A stretch of 64,000 nt of DNA, from the NCBI GenBank assembly GCA_021018995.1, contig CM037587.1:58316104-58380103 (forward strand), in the 5' to 3' direction. The stretch comes from Chloranthus sessilifolius (Eukaryota > Streptophyta > Magnoliopsida > Chloranthales > Chloranthaceae). Each line of letters opens with the position of its first letter. Within the stretch, counting starts at the first letter, position 1. The position numbers and the translations under genes are program-made. A model generated the notes under the pieces. It saw nothing but the letters and a program-made list of their open reading frames with translations. It ran no database searches and had not been told where the DNA came from. Shown one piece after another: positions 32,901 to 44,405 of this stretch.

Positions 32901-33738
32901 CTTTCATTGAATTGATGATAAGAACTGTGCACCTTTGTATGATATGTACTTTACAGTTTAGAGGAAGTTGTAGTGATCTTGTTGGAATTTGAGTCTAGTG
33001 CTTTATGCCTACTTTTATTCCTGTTCCCCTTGTTTGCTAATTTCAAGTGATTGAATGATGATGGTATTATTTGAATGCTTTTCATGATGTGTGAATTTAA
33101 TGCTTTGAGAGTATGGGAATTTTTTTTTTTTTGAATGTTTTATAATGCTTATGGGTGTCCCTGGAAGTGAGCCTGTGAGAGAATCCACCCACAAAATAAA
33201 GGTCAAGAGGCTGACCAGTGGGTGAGTGAATGCTAACTCTGTTAAGCCATCGCGGGGTTCTGAATATTTGGTTTGGTCTCCTCTCGCGCAGTTCATAAAG
33301 AATTACTTTGCTTTGCTGTCGCGAGTTTCAGATATAGTTGGGTGGGCTGCCTCGCGTAGTTTAAATAGACTTCTAATCTCGCAACCCATTCATGCCTATC
33401 CAGCGAGCGGATATTTTCAAAGTGCACCGAGCCTCTCGATATTTAAATCCCACCCCGCGCTACTTTTCTTTACTGCTTTCTCTTTCCTCTCCTCCCAGTG
33501 AAACCCTAGCTCCCACTCCTCGTAATCTCTCTCCTCCAGCATCCTGTCTACAGTTTATTGCTCACTTTGAAATTCTGGATTTTTGTTCTTAAAGCTTCCA
33601 TCAATAGTTTCCCCCTGCTAGGAGCTCTTGCGATCTACCGTGCATTAAATTGAACAGAACCCTAACTTTTAGGGAAAGACTCAGCTCTTAATCTTTCCTT
33701 TCAAAATTTCAACTGCACACTCACCAAGGAGAATCTTG
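32901..33738 (+). other. Cargo upstream region and leader (B)
   Basis: This noncoding region is homologous to 231-1022. It is AT-rich first, then holds the CTCGCG-type promoter, then a leader with 'GTGAAACCCTAGCTC' and an AACCCTAACTTTTAGGG segment near 33659. Confidence 0.6.
33283..33448 (+). promoter_or_regulatory. Internal U3-like promoter of cargo (B)
   Basis: CTCTCGCGCAGTTCATAAAG, CTGTCGCGAGTTTC, CCTCGCGTAGTTT, ATCTCGCAACCC and CCAGCGAGCGG precede ATATTTAAAT at 33439-33448. The first word matches LTR U3 words such as CCTCGCGCAGTTC. The cargo ATG is at 33739. Confidence 0.55.
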
Positions 33739-36700
33739 ATGGCTCCTAAAAGTGCACCTGTGAAGAGAGCCAGGGGCCAGGCCACCGTGGAGCCTGCCCC
33801 TAAGAAAGCCAAGTCCTCTACGGCACAATAATGGCTTCAGGCTCTAAGGGAATGGAAGGAGGTGGCTCCTAAGGTGGCTGCAAAAACACCTGATTACTCT
33901 ACTCCCTCTGAGCTCCTCATTTCCATTCCCTTAGAGCCTGAAGCCATTTTTGATATATCTTTTTTTGAATCTGAGCCATTGTCAGCACCTGCCATTGAGT
34001 TCTTGCGCAAGGCTGGTTTGTTCCCCTTGATGCAAATGATTCCTGCACTAGCCTATCCTAGGTTAGTGCAACTCTTTTACCAGCACCTTAGGGTCAGACC
34101 AGACACACATGGGCAGCCAGGCCTCCTTGTGTTAGTTGACAATTTTGAGATGCTGCTTAACCCAGCGTTGATTGCTGAAGTCATGGGCATCCCTGCCATT
34201 TTTTATCCCAACTACGGTTATGGTGCCCCTGTGAGTGCCCCCCTTGATACCATTGCCCAGGCCATTACCAGAGGCTTGAAGGCCACAGGGGACTCCATCA
34301 GAAGAAGAGATTTGAATCCCAAGCTGCTGTTCATCGATCAAGTGCTAAGGAAGAATATCTACTGCTCCGGCCATCAGCAAGAGAGGAGGACACCAATTGC
34401 TGATGCTCTCTATTCCTTCTCTCTGGGCCACGAATTTAATGCATGGTTGATTTTTGAGGCCATGAAAGATATGATGGTGAAGCTTGGGCTGCAAAAGAAG
34501 ATCCACACTCTCCCCTATGGAAGACTTATCACCAAATTACTTCTGAAGGGAGGGTACAAGCTACCAGTGGGGGAGTTATCTGCTGACCTCACTCCCACCA
34601 CTTTTGCCAAAAGACAATGGGGATCGTGAAGTCTAATGGATCCCGGAAGAAGCAGTGAAGCTCAGTTGTTTCGAGCAAGGAGAGGAGTCATGGCAAAGGC
34701 CACCCCTGCCCCCAAAAAGAAGGCTAAAGCCCCTGCTCCAAAGAAGGTGGTGTGAGCTTCTGTCACCTCTGCTTATACAGCAATACCTCCTTCCACCACA
34801 CTTGCCTCTCTATTAGTTTCTTCACCTATTCCATCTCTCCCTTTCCCTCTCTTATCTCCCTTTTCCATTCCACCTCCTACTGTGATTCGTTCCTGGGTGG
34901 AAAGTGTTGAACCCCATGACAACACTCCCCCTTCACCCACCTTACCTCAATACACAGCCCTAGTATCTCCAACATCATTTAACCTCAACCCTGACAGTCC
35001 TCCCTTGATAACATACCTTAAAAAGAAAACCTCTCACACAACCCCTGCCTTATCTTTACCTTCTCCCACCTCCCCTGTCATTCCAACAGACACACCCCAT
35101 ATCAACCAACCCTTAGTCCAACCCCTCCCAACTACATCTTCACTCCACGATCTTGACTTTAACCTAGCCACCACTTCCGAGCATCAAGCCTTCATGACTA
35201 CCTTGCTTGATACCTTGCCCACCCATGACATCCCTCTCCCAGATTCCCCACTCCCTTCCCCACATCACTCACCAGACCTTTCATCTTCTCCCCCTACAAC
35301 TTTCCATCATGCCCCCACTTCCCCGTTCCAACCTGTTCCCTCCTATCCTCATACTCCCCCCCAACCAACCTCAGATACCCTTACCCATATTCTTTCCCTC
35401 ATACATGACCTCCAGACCCAGCTATCCACCACAACACAGACACAAGTCCAAATGCAGACTGACATAACCAACATACAATCCACCCTTCAAACATTGACAA
35501 ACCCACCAATCCCTACACAACCTCCTACCACCCCATTGATCCAACCCCCTTCCACCTCTGACTCCACAGTTACACCAGCCCTCACCCAATTAGACCTATC
35601 TACACCCTTCACACTCCATGACACCATACCCCACCACTCCTTCCCCACTCTACCTATCCTTCCCCCACTAATATTACCTCCCCCACAATTTACCAACACT
35701 GCTACCCAAACAGACCCCATTCCCTTCCCATCCACCTTTCCCATTCAACCCCACCTATTTGCAACCCCACCACTTCCATTTCGACCCTTCACCATTCCTT
35801 TCTTCCCTTACCCAAAACCATCCACATCCACTGACCTTCCTTCATTCCACTTTCCACCCATACCTTCCATTCCACCTCTTCTCCCAACCCCTCCTCAATT
35901 CACTGACCATTCAACACATACTACCCCAGCCACTTCCTCCCCTCCGCTTGACTTCATCCCTCCAACACCCACTGTTCCCCCCCAGGATCACTCACCTTCT
36001 ACTTCTTCCACTCCATTTCTATCCACCTTACCTAGGCACTCCTATTACACCCCTCCCTACTTCACCCTCCTCCATGCCATGAGGGACAATGCCTATATCA
36101 AGAGGGATGTTCTCAATGGCATGGCCCAACTCTGACAAGCCATCGAATACCCATTGCTGCAGAAAATGAGTGATTTGAAGCTTGCTCACAGCGAGCAGCT
36201 AAGAGATATTTCCAAGAGGTGGGAGGCATTTTTGGAGACACTCAATGCGAACAAGGCTACGACAACTTATTATAGAATGACTACTGAGATTGAAAAGGCC
36301 AATACAGAAAGGGCGAAAAAGCACAACCGGTTATTAGAAAGGAAACTGAATAATGCTCAAGAGATCAACCGACTCAGTAAGGAGCTTGCGGATACCAATC
36401 TCCTGTGGGCTAACAAGAAAATTAAGATTTTGGAACAGAGGGTTGCCTTCCTACTATCCCAACCAATACAGGCCACCCCTCTCGCCACAACACCCCTTGA
36501 GGCCCCATCCTCTTCCACACAACCTGGCCCATCTTCTTCCACTCCCCCTACCCCTACACCTACAAAACCTATTCCCGCACCTCCTACAGCCCCAACTCAG
36601 GTACCTCCTGTTCCTCCTCAAATGCCTACTGCAGTTCCTACTACAGTACCTACACAACCTGTCGCTCCTGCTAAAGTCCCTACTGCAGCTTCTGCTCCTG

Positions 36701-37568
36701 TCTCAGTGCTCCCCCTGTTCCCTCTCCTGCTCCCAAAAGAAAACGCACTCCTTCCAAGAAAACTCCCACTTCTAAAAGTGCCACTGCAGCCTAAAAAGGA
36801 AAACGGCCAGCCCCTCCATCCCCACCTCCAAAGGTCACCAAGGCTTCTGCTCAGGATGATCCCCATGGTCGCCTACTTTCTAAAGAGGAACGCAGACAGG
36901 TTGCTGCTGCCCTTGGATTGGATCCCACTGAGCTTTTTCCTTCTGATTCAGAATCTGATTCCGCACCACCTAGGGATCCTAGTGCCCATCCTACTACTGC
37001 TGCTCCTTCATTCGGCCCTGCTGAACAATCTTACCCTCAGCGAAGGAAGGTTGCTGCCAAGAGGATTACTCCCCCAAGTGGCTCTTTGAAAATTGGAAAA
37101 GAGAAATCTAACCAGTCTGAGGAGGCACCACCAATAAGCCAGCCAGTGAAAGGGAAGAGCCCTGCCATTCCTGCAGCCCAAGAACAAGAACAATCTTCTG
37201 TGGCTCCCCCTAAGCTTCCTAAAGGGAAAAGTGCTCCCCTGCCTCCGGTGAAAGCAAAAGCTAAATCCCCTGTTGTCCCTCCTAAGCCACCACCAGCTCA
37301 ATCCCCTCTTATTCCCCCTCCGGCCTGGCAAGGGCAAGCTTCCAAAGGTAAGAGCCCCAAAGGAAAATCTCCCATCAAACCCCCTGAGCCAATCACTGAT
37401 AAATCTTCTGAGATCCCTCCTGAACCAAAGAGGAGAAAAATGAGGGTCAGGGCTCCAACCATACCCAAAACTGCCGACCAAAGAAAGGCTGAGAGAGAAT
37501 GAAGGAAGAAAGAGGAGGAGGCTTACCTTCAAGAACATGCCAAGAAGATGGGTTGGGACAAGTTTTGA
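33739..37568 (+). pseudogene. Env-position cargo frame (B), best Athila copy, about 1,275 codons
   Basis: The start is MAPKSAPVKRARGQ. The 'putative plant transposon protein'-like core (codons about 42-296) includes YPRLVQLFYQHLRV, LLVLVDNFEMLLNP, EVMGIP and LPYGRLITKLL. A long Pro/Ser/Thr linker follows, then RHSYYTPPYFTLLHAMRDN, a coiled coil (about 36150-36450), a Pro-rich stretch, an NLS-like KRKR block (about 36740), an acidic SDSESD patch, KGKSP repeats and the end MGWDKF. One frame holds from 33739 to about 36690 with stops at 33829, 34627, 34753 and 36133. Then the frame shifts and runs to 37568 with one more TGA at 37500. The A copy has CGA where B has TGA at 34753, so CpG decay explains at least that stop. 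Function unknown. Confidence 0.75.
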
Positions 37569-39443
37569 GCCAGATTCTGACTATATTGTACCTAGGATTT
37601 TATCTGTTGTGCACTCTTTTGCTTTTGTTTTCTTGTAGTTTATACACTTCTCGTTTCTAATAGACTTTATTCCCCTGTCATTACTATCTTGCTTTGTCTG
37701 TTCTGTGTGTTGTTTCTTGTTCTGGTCTTTTATGCTTTAATAAATCTGCTGCACAGACACCTTTGCACCAGTGAGGACACTGCTCCTCATAGGTTTGGGG
37801 GTGTGGCAGGCAGACCCTGCCAATGGAATAGTTAACCTAAGTGCAACAGACTCATCTGAGTAATATGGAAATGGACCTCTGTTCACTTAAAGAATCATGA
37901 AAATAAAAAATTTAAAATTTCTGTAAACTTTTGACATTATAAACTTTTAATATTCCACATTTCCATGTTAATATCACCAAGTAAACTTACTTGTATCAGC
38001 ACTTAGTGAATCAGTAGAGAGAGAAAAAGGTGAGGACATACTTAAAAGTTCAAAGGAAGACCATAACCAGTGAGAATTGGGCCAATATAAAAATTTTTCC
38101 ATCTTTTGAGGAGTAACCAAGGCAATCTTTCTAGTTCTAAGGACTGACTGAGTCACTGTGCTCACAAGAAGTTAGGTAACTCCAAGTTGAAACAACTGAC
38201 AGTACTCATGAGTCTTAGGAAAGGATCAAGGCCTTCTCTTGGACAGTTTGAGCCTAACAAGACCAACCCTTAAGCAACTGCCCTTGTCCATACCCCCTTT
38301 GAGCTTCAAATCCTAAATTTCTTCAAAATACACCTGAGTACTTGAACCTGAACCTACGAACCTGCTTCAGCCTACCCTCACTCTGAGAATTTAGAAGGTA
38401 AAGGAGAAAAGGTTGGAAATGGACTAGCTATGGTCAACCTTAAGTGAATGGGAAGAAATACCTCAAATCTGGCAGTATGGCAACTGAGAACATAGTGGCA
38501 TTTCTGAAAAGCAGAAACAAAAATAAAAAGAAGAAAATTCCATAAAAAAGAAACAAAAATAATAATGAAGAGGAGTAAGGGAGGAGTCAAGAGGAATTTT
38601 CACTGGAGAATCAAAATCAAGAGGAGAAACTGATCACTTCAAATCTGAAAATCTCAAGGAAGATGAAGGGAGCTGAATTCAAGAAGGTGAAGTCATGAAT
38701 CACCTCTGTCACCTGCTAATTTCTCAATTTTGAACCCCTTCTCAACCCTCCATTCTTTCAACACCACTCCATAAGCCACATTACAGCCCAGTTAAAAGCC
38801 CTTGTGATCCTAAGTTGAGTGAGCTGTCATGTGAAGATAAAGAGTTATCCAATCTATGGTGAGGAACTGCCAATGATGTCAGCACTTAAGAACTCTGCCT
38901 ATGCTCATGCTTATAGACCCATTTGGGGGATGTAACTGCTCTTGAGCCTGTGAGAAAATGAACCCCTCAACAAAACCCTCATGAGAGTATGCCCTGCAAA
39001 GTTTTTGGGTCTGAACTTGAATGCACTATGTATGACCTTAACCTAATTTTTTATCTGAGGATGGGCTCAGTGCTGGCACACACTTGTGCAATTTTCTGTG
39101 ATTGTAAACTGATTGGAAATGCTGAGCATTCATGAGAAGTTTATGCTGTTTAAATACTGTGCAATCAATGAATTAAATTTCTTGTATGATTAAGGATTCA
39201 AGAGTAAACTAAGTCTGCCCCTTGACCGCCCACTGTATGATATTGCACTTTTATTAACTATTTCATTGAAGAAGTTAGTGGGTGTCTTCACTGAAAACCC
39301 TCAGGAGACTTCACTCCTCCACTAGGGATCACCTAGGGGTTTAAAAGGCTTGGTACATATGCTAAATGTATCCGTGCTCCCTACGAAAGTGGCATTTAAT
39401 TTTTATGGTAGGTTTAATGTAGCTTTGCTAAGGGACTCGCAAA
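37569..39443 (+). other. Conserved 3' noncoding block (B)
   Basis: It extends from the cargo stop to the PPT. Homologues lie in A, G and, inverted, in C. It contains the second PPT-like tract and the conserved pre-PPT stretch (about 39300-39440). No coding frame is supported. Confidence 0.7.
37791..37805 (+). other. Second PPT-like tract (B)
   Basis: AGGTTTGGGGGTGTG is identical over 15 bases to the real PPT/LTR boundary at 39448-39462, but lies 1.66 kb upstream, preceded by GAGGACACTGCTCCTC. Confidence 0.55.
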
Positions 39444-39460
39444 GATTAGGTTTGGGGGTG
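39444..39460 (+). other. Polypurine tract (B)
   Basis: GATTAGGTTTGGGGGTG abuts TGTTAAGACC of the 3' LTR. Confidence 0.85.
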
Positions 39461-41400
39461 TGTTAAGACCTGAAAAGTACCACTTTTCACCCCTTAATTT
39501 AACCTTTGATTAGACCCATAGCCACCTAATAAGTCCTTGTAAAGTGTTTTATGTAGGTAATAACCAACAGTGAAATAAGGCCAAGAATCCTACTAAAGAG
39601 CCTATTTTGGCACTAGAAGTCCCTCAGAAGGATGGATTCTGAATCCAGACCTGAAATGAGCCTTGCACAGTCTAGCTGAGCTTCCCAAGACTTTACAACA
39701 ACTTCTCGCTCAGTTGATTGACTAAAGAGCTTCAGAAACATAAACTCGTGCAGCTCTCGTGAAGCTCAAGAGTATAACACATCGCGCAGTCTCACGCAGT
39801 TCAAAGCAGACCTCTCTCAACCTCGCGCAGTTCGCTCACAATGGCTGAGAAGAGAGAGCTTCAGGAGACTCCTCGCGCAGCTGTCGTGCAGTGGCTGCAG
39901 GATGTAATTATTAGAAGAGAACTCGCGCAGTTCTCGCGCCATTCAAGAAGAAAGTATCCTTGCGAAGGCAATGCCATCCTCGTGAAGATCAGTTAAAACC
40001 TGGAGCCTCACGCAGTTCAGAACCCATTATAGCCTCGCGAGGTACCTCGCGAAGGCCAGTAAAGAGAAGTTCTCGCGCTATTCAAATCTATCCTCGTGAA
40101 GATCAACCCAGCGATAGCGCAGCTACCTCGCGACTGCTCGAGCTCCAACCTAGCGACATCTGAGGCTCTGATGTCTACTCAACCTCACGACTGCCTGAAG
40201 AGCAAACCAAGCCAACCTCGCGACGGCTGAAGCTTCAATGTCAAACCATCCTCGCAATGAGCAAGAGCTACCACGCAATAAGTCTGGGAAACAATGGCTA
40301 CCTAACGAAGCTCTGAACCTCAAACATCCATCTCTTTAGCAGAGGACTTTCTAGAAATTTCTAGCGATTAGGGCACGCACTCCCACGCTCAAATCTTCAT
40401 GCACGTGCCCCAAAGCATCGAAGGATCACTATTCAGCCATGTGGCATCATTAAAATTAGGGTTTCCTAACCCTAATGCGCTGCCACACCACTGCTATAAA
40501 TACCCACACTTAGCTTAGGTTTGGGAGGAGCTTAGACTTTCTTTTCTTTCTACATCTTGGAATAGTTGGGAACACGTCTCATTTCTTGGAGACTTGATCT
40601 GAGATCGTTTTTTTTTTTCTTTTTGTAGTTGTAAGTAGTTCTCCTTTTCTTTTTCCTTCCCTCCATAGTCCAGCACTTGCTGGCTATGTCTTTGTATGCA
40701 TTTTGAACTAGATTAATGGAAGTTTTGTAATAGGATCTGTACTTTGTGGGATTTGTGTTTAAATGTGAGATGCTCTGTGCAATGCTTCTGTCTTGTGATC
40801 CGCCATTGCTTTGGCTGTGTTTCAAAGAAATGGAGGACTGATTCTAAGGGCTATTCAGATCCAAGTGACCAGTGTGTCTGGGCTATCATTGTCCTATACA
40901 GCCTTAGCCCCACCACAAGACCCACTAGATCTGAAATCCCCATGGGAACTTGAGCTGGTAGCCTGGTAGCCATGGTGGTGGCAGCAATATTCTTGTTTTA
41001 TCTTGGGCTCCGTGAGGAGGATAGCCTCTGGGATAGTCTGTGACCATTCAAGTGGATAGGTTATAGCCTTAGGGTGATTCTAATCCACCGATCTAAGATG
41101 GATCCTTCTTCTTTACACCTGAGCTTGTAGAAGCCTGGTGGGAGATTGTACAGAGGCAGACTCCCCTGTACTGATATAGATCCGCCATCAGATGTTGGAT
41201 CTGATCTAGTTATAGAGATTATAGGCTTGTGACTAGACCATTGTAGCCTCACTCAAGCAATGGACATCTAGATCGAAGGATATACTCAATCTCTTGCTGG
41301 TTCTATGTGTCTGGGCTATCATGGTCCTATACAGCCTTAGCCCCACACATAGAGCTTTAGAGGTTGAGGTTCCCTATGGATTCTTGAGCTGGTAGCCTGG
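39461..41400 (+). repeat. 3' LTR of B, truncated
   Basis: It matches the first about 1,930 bases of B's 5' LTR and stops after GGTAGCCTGG, where it joins an inverted LTR fragment of C across a CTGG microhomology. It retains U3, the telo-box inverted repeat (40455-40476) and TATAAATA (40495-40502), so its promoter faces into C. Confidence 0.8.
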
Positions 41401-41932
41401 GTTGATCTTCGCGAGGATGGATTTGAATAGCGCAAGAACTGCGTGATCACTTCTCTTTAATGGATTTCGCGAGTTACCTCGCGAGGCTTTAATGAGTTCT
41501 GAACTGTGCGAGGTTCCATGTCTTAATTGATCTTCACGAGGATGGCTCTGCCTTCGCGAGGATGCTTTCTTCTCAAATGGCACGAGAACTGCGTGAGCAG
41601 TTCTCTTCTGATAATTGCATCCTACGGCGACTGCGTGACAGCTGTGCGAGGAGTCTTCTGAAGCTCTTCAGTTACTCAACTGTGCGAGAAGTTGTTGTAA
41701 AGTCTTGGGAAGCTCAGTTGGACTGCGCGAGGCATATTTCAGGTCAGGATTCAGAGTTCATCCTTTTGAGGGACTTCTGATGCCAAAATAGGCTCCTTAG
41801 CAGTATTCCTGGCTTTATTTCACTACTGATTATTACCTACATAAAACACTTAACAAGAACTTATTAGGTGGCTAAGGGTCTAATCAAAGGTTAAGTTAAG
41901 GGGTGAAAAGTGGTACTTTTCAGGTCTTAACA
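41401..41932 (-). repeat. 3' LTR of C, truncated
   Basis: On the - strand it starts TGTTAAGACCTGAAAAGTACC next to the PPT and continues through the CTCGCG-type array to GAAGATCAAC, where it meets B's LTR. Confidence 0.8.
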
Positions 41933-41949
41933 CACCCCCAAACCTAATC
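41933..41949 (-). other. Polypurine tract (C)
   Basis: On the - strand it is GATTAGGTTTGGGGGTG, identical to the PPTs of A and B. Confidence 0.85.
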
Positions 41950-43761
41950 TTTGCTAGTCCCTTAGCAAAGCTATATTAAATCTACTATAAAAATTAAATG
42001 CCACTTTCATAGGGAGCACGGATACATTTAGCATATGTACCAAACCTTTTAAACCCCTAGGTGATCCCTAGTGGAGGAGTGAAGTCTCCTGAGGGTTTTC
42101 AGTGAAGACACCCACAAACTTCTCAATGGAACAGTTAACAATAGTGCAATATCACCAAATGAGCAGTCAAGGAGCAGACTTAGTTTACTCTTGGTTCAGT
42201 AAACATAAAAGAAATTTAATCCATTGGTTATACAGTAATTCAAACAGCATAAACTTCTCATGAATGCACAGCATTTCCAATCAGTTTACAACCACAAAAA
42301 ATTGCACAAGTGTGTGCCAACACTGAGCTCATCATCAGATCAAAAATTAGCTTATAGGTCATCCATAATGTATTCAAGATCAGACCCAAAACTTTCGAGG
42401 GCATACTCTCATAAGGGTCTTATTGAGGGGTTCATTTTCTCTCAGGCTCAAGATCAGTTACATCCCCCAAATGGGTCTGTAAGCATGAGCATAGGCAGAG
42501 TTCTTAAGTGCTGACATCATTGACAGATCCTCACCATAGATTGGATAACTCTTTATCTCCACATGACAACTCACTTAACTTTGGATCACAAGGGCTTTTA
42601 ACTGGGCTGGAATGTGGCTTATGGAGTGGGGTTAAAAGGAATGGAAGGTTGAAAAAGGGTTCAAAATATAGAAATCAGTAGGTGAAAGAGGTGGTTCATG
42701 ACTTCATCTTTTTGAATTAAGCTCCTTTCTTCTTCTTTGAGATTTTCAGATTTGAAGTGATCAGTTTCTCTTGTTGATTTCGATTTTCCAAAAGAAAGTT
42801 CCTCTTGACTCCTCTCATACTCCTCTTTCATTATTATTTTTGTTTCTTTTTGATGGAATTTTCTTCTTTTTATTTTTGTTTTTACTTTTCTAAAATGCCA
42901 CCATGTTCTCAGTTACCATACTGCCAGAACTTTGAGATACTTCTTCTCCATTCACCTAATGTTGACCATAGCTAGTCCATCTTCAACTCTTTCTCCTTTA
43001 CCTTCTGAATTCTCAGAGTGAGGGTAGACTGAATCAGGTTCATAGGTTCAGGTACAAGTACTCAGGTGTATTTTGAAGAAATTTAGGATTTAAAGCTCAA
43101 AGGCGGTATGGACAAGGGCAGTTGCTTTAGGGTTGGTCTTTTTAGGCTCAAACTGTCCAAGAGAAGGCCTTGGTCCTTTCCTAAGTCTCATGAGTGCTGT
43201 CAGTTGTTTCAACTTGGAGTTGCCTAACTTTTTGTGAGCACAGTGACTTAGCCAGTCCTTAGAACTAGAAGAAATTGCCTTAGTTACTCCTCAAAGAATA
43301 GAAAAAATTTTATAGGCCCAATTCTCACTGGTTATGGTCTTCCTTTGAACTTTTAAGTATGTCCTCACCTTTGTCTCTCTCTAATGATTCACTAAGTGCT
43401 GATACAAGTGAGTTTCCTTGGTGATCTCATCATGGAAATGTGAAAAATTAAAAGTTTATAATGTCTAAAGTTTGCAGAAATTTTAAATTTCTTATTTTTC
43501 ATGATTCTTAAGTGATCATAGATCCATTTCCGTATTACTCACATGACTCTGCTGCACTTAGGTTAACTATTTGATTGGCAGGGTCTGCCTACCACACCCC
43601 CAAACCTATGAGGTGCAGTGTTCGCACTGGTTCAAAGGTGTCTATGCAGTAGATTTATTAAGGGCATAATAAAAGGAAACAACAAGAAAGAAAACAATCA
43701 AAAATAGAGAACTGGATAGAATAATCAGAACAAGAAAATTTCATTAAGCCTAAAAAGAAAA
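41950..43761 (-). other. Conserved 3' noncoding block (C)
   Basis: This is the inverted homologue of 37740-39443. It includes the second PPT-like tract at 43593-43607. No coding frame is supported. Confidence 0.7.
43593..43607 (-). other. Second PPT-like tract (C)
   Basis: On the - strand it reads AGGTTTGGGGGTGTG, identical to B's second tract and to the PPT boundary. Confidence 0.55.
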
Positions 43762-44034
43762 TTACAAAAAGAAAGAAGGGAGGAGAGAGGGATCAAGGAT
43801 GGGGGGGTGAGAAGGTGGTGGAAGGGGTTGAGTGGAGGGGGCAGGGGATGGTTCTATCTTTTGCTTTTTCTTCTGTGGCTAGAGCTTTTCCTCCTCCTCC
43901 TTAGCCAGGATATGCTGAACCTCCTCGTATTCATCCCAGAGGGGTTGTAGGGGGTCTGGCTCTTTCGGTGGGGGTGGTTCCAACCACATCAGGTAAAACT
44001 TGTTAGGCAGCGCATTAGGCTTGTCATCTGCCAT
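43762..44034 (-). pseudogene. Short env-position frame (C), 90 codons with one stop
   Basis: ATG at 44034 opens MADDKPNALPNKFYLMWLEP, then a Pro-rich stretch and an acidic, Glu-rich helix (WDEYEEVQHILAKEEEEKL). TAG at 43881-43879 interrupts it after 51 codons, and the same frame continues as PQKKKQKIEPSPAPS to a TAA at 43764-43762. I do not recognise it. It occupies the place of the cargo in A and B, with the same promoter layout, but shares no clear core domain. It may be the residual ends of a deleted longer cargo or a small gene of its own. Confidence 0.45.
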
Positions 44035-44104
44035 TGTTAGGACTAGGGAAGGACCGCTAGGGTGAGAGGAGAAAGGATGAGATGAATATGAAAGGGGCTC
44101 CTTG

Positions 44105-44405
44105 TGTATTTAAAGACGAGGATGGTGGAAGATGAAATGGTGGAATAACATCCAGGTCGTCGCAATTAATTGAGAGTGAGTTGGGAAACGACAAGTCCCA
44201 ACAATCAGTGTGGGAAATGACAAATGCATTTGACTCGCGCAGCTGGGCAAGGGGATCATGAGATAACTGAATCTCGCGATGATGGATGTTGGAGCTTGAA
44301 GTGCGCGAGAGACTCTGCAGCATTTGTTGAAGCTCGCGACAGCGAAATAAATGTTCTATGTGAATTGCGCGAGAGCTTCCCAAATCTCAATTTGGAATGC
44401 GCGAG
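44105..44405 (-). promoter_or_regulatory. Internal U3-like promoter (C)
   Basis: On the - strand, CCTCGCGCATTCC, CTCTCGCGCAATTC, CTGTCGCGAGC, TCTCGCGCAC, CATCGCGAGATTC and CTGCGCGAGTC (44220-44405) precede TTTAAATAC at 44113-44105, then a pyrimidine-rich leader and the ATG at 44034. Confidence 0.5.

Larger units (their letters stand above)
28487..41400 (+). mobile_element. Element B: Athila-type non-autonomous element with env-position cargo
   Basis: It has a 5' LTR, tRNA-Asp PBS, broken gag, internal U3-like promoter, a cargo frame of about 1,275 codons, a 3' noncoding block, PPT and a 3' LTR truncated at 41400. Pol is absent. It was inserted in the PMD pseudogene; the five bases before it are GAGCC, but the 3' end is lost in the B/C fusion, so no duplication can be verified. 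Confidence 0.85.

Noticed and set aside
44057-44383. 108-codon - strand frame overlapping C's internal promoter
   Set aside because: It lies over the motif array and leader and is out of frame with the better-placed ATG at 44034; no similarity was recognised.
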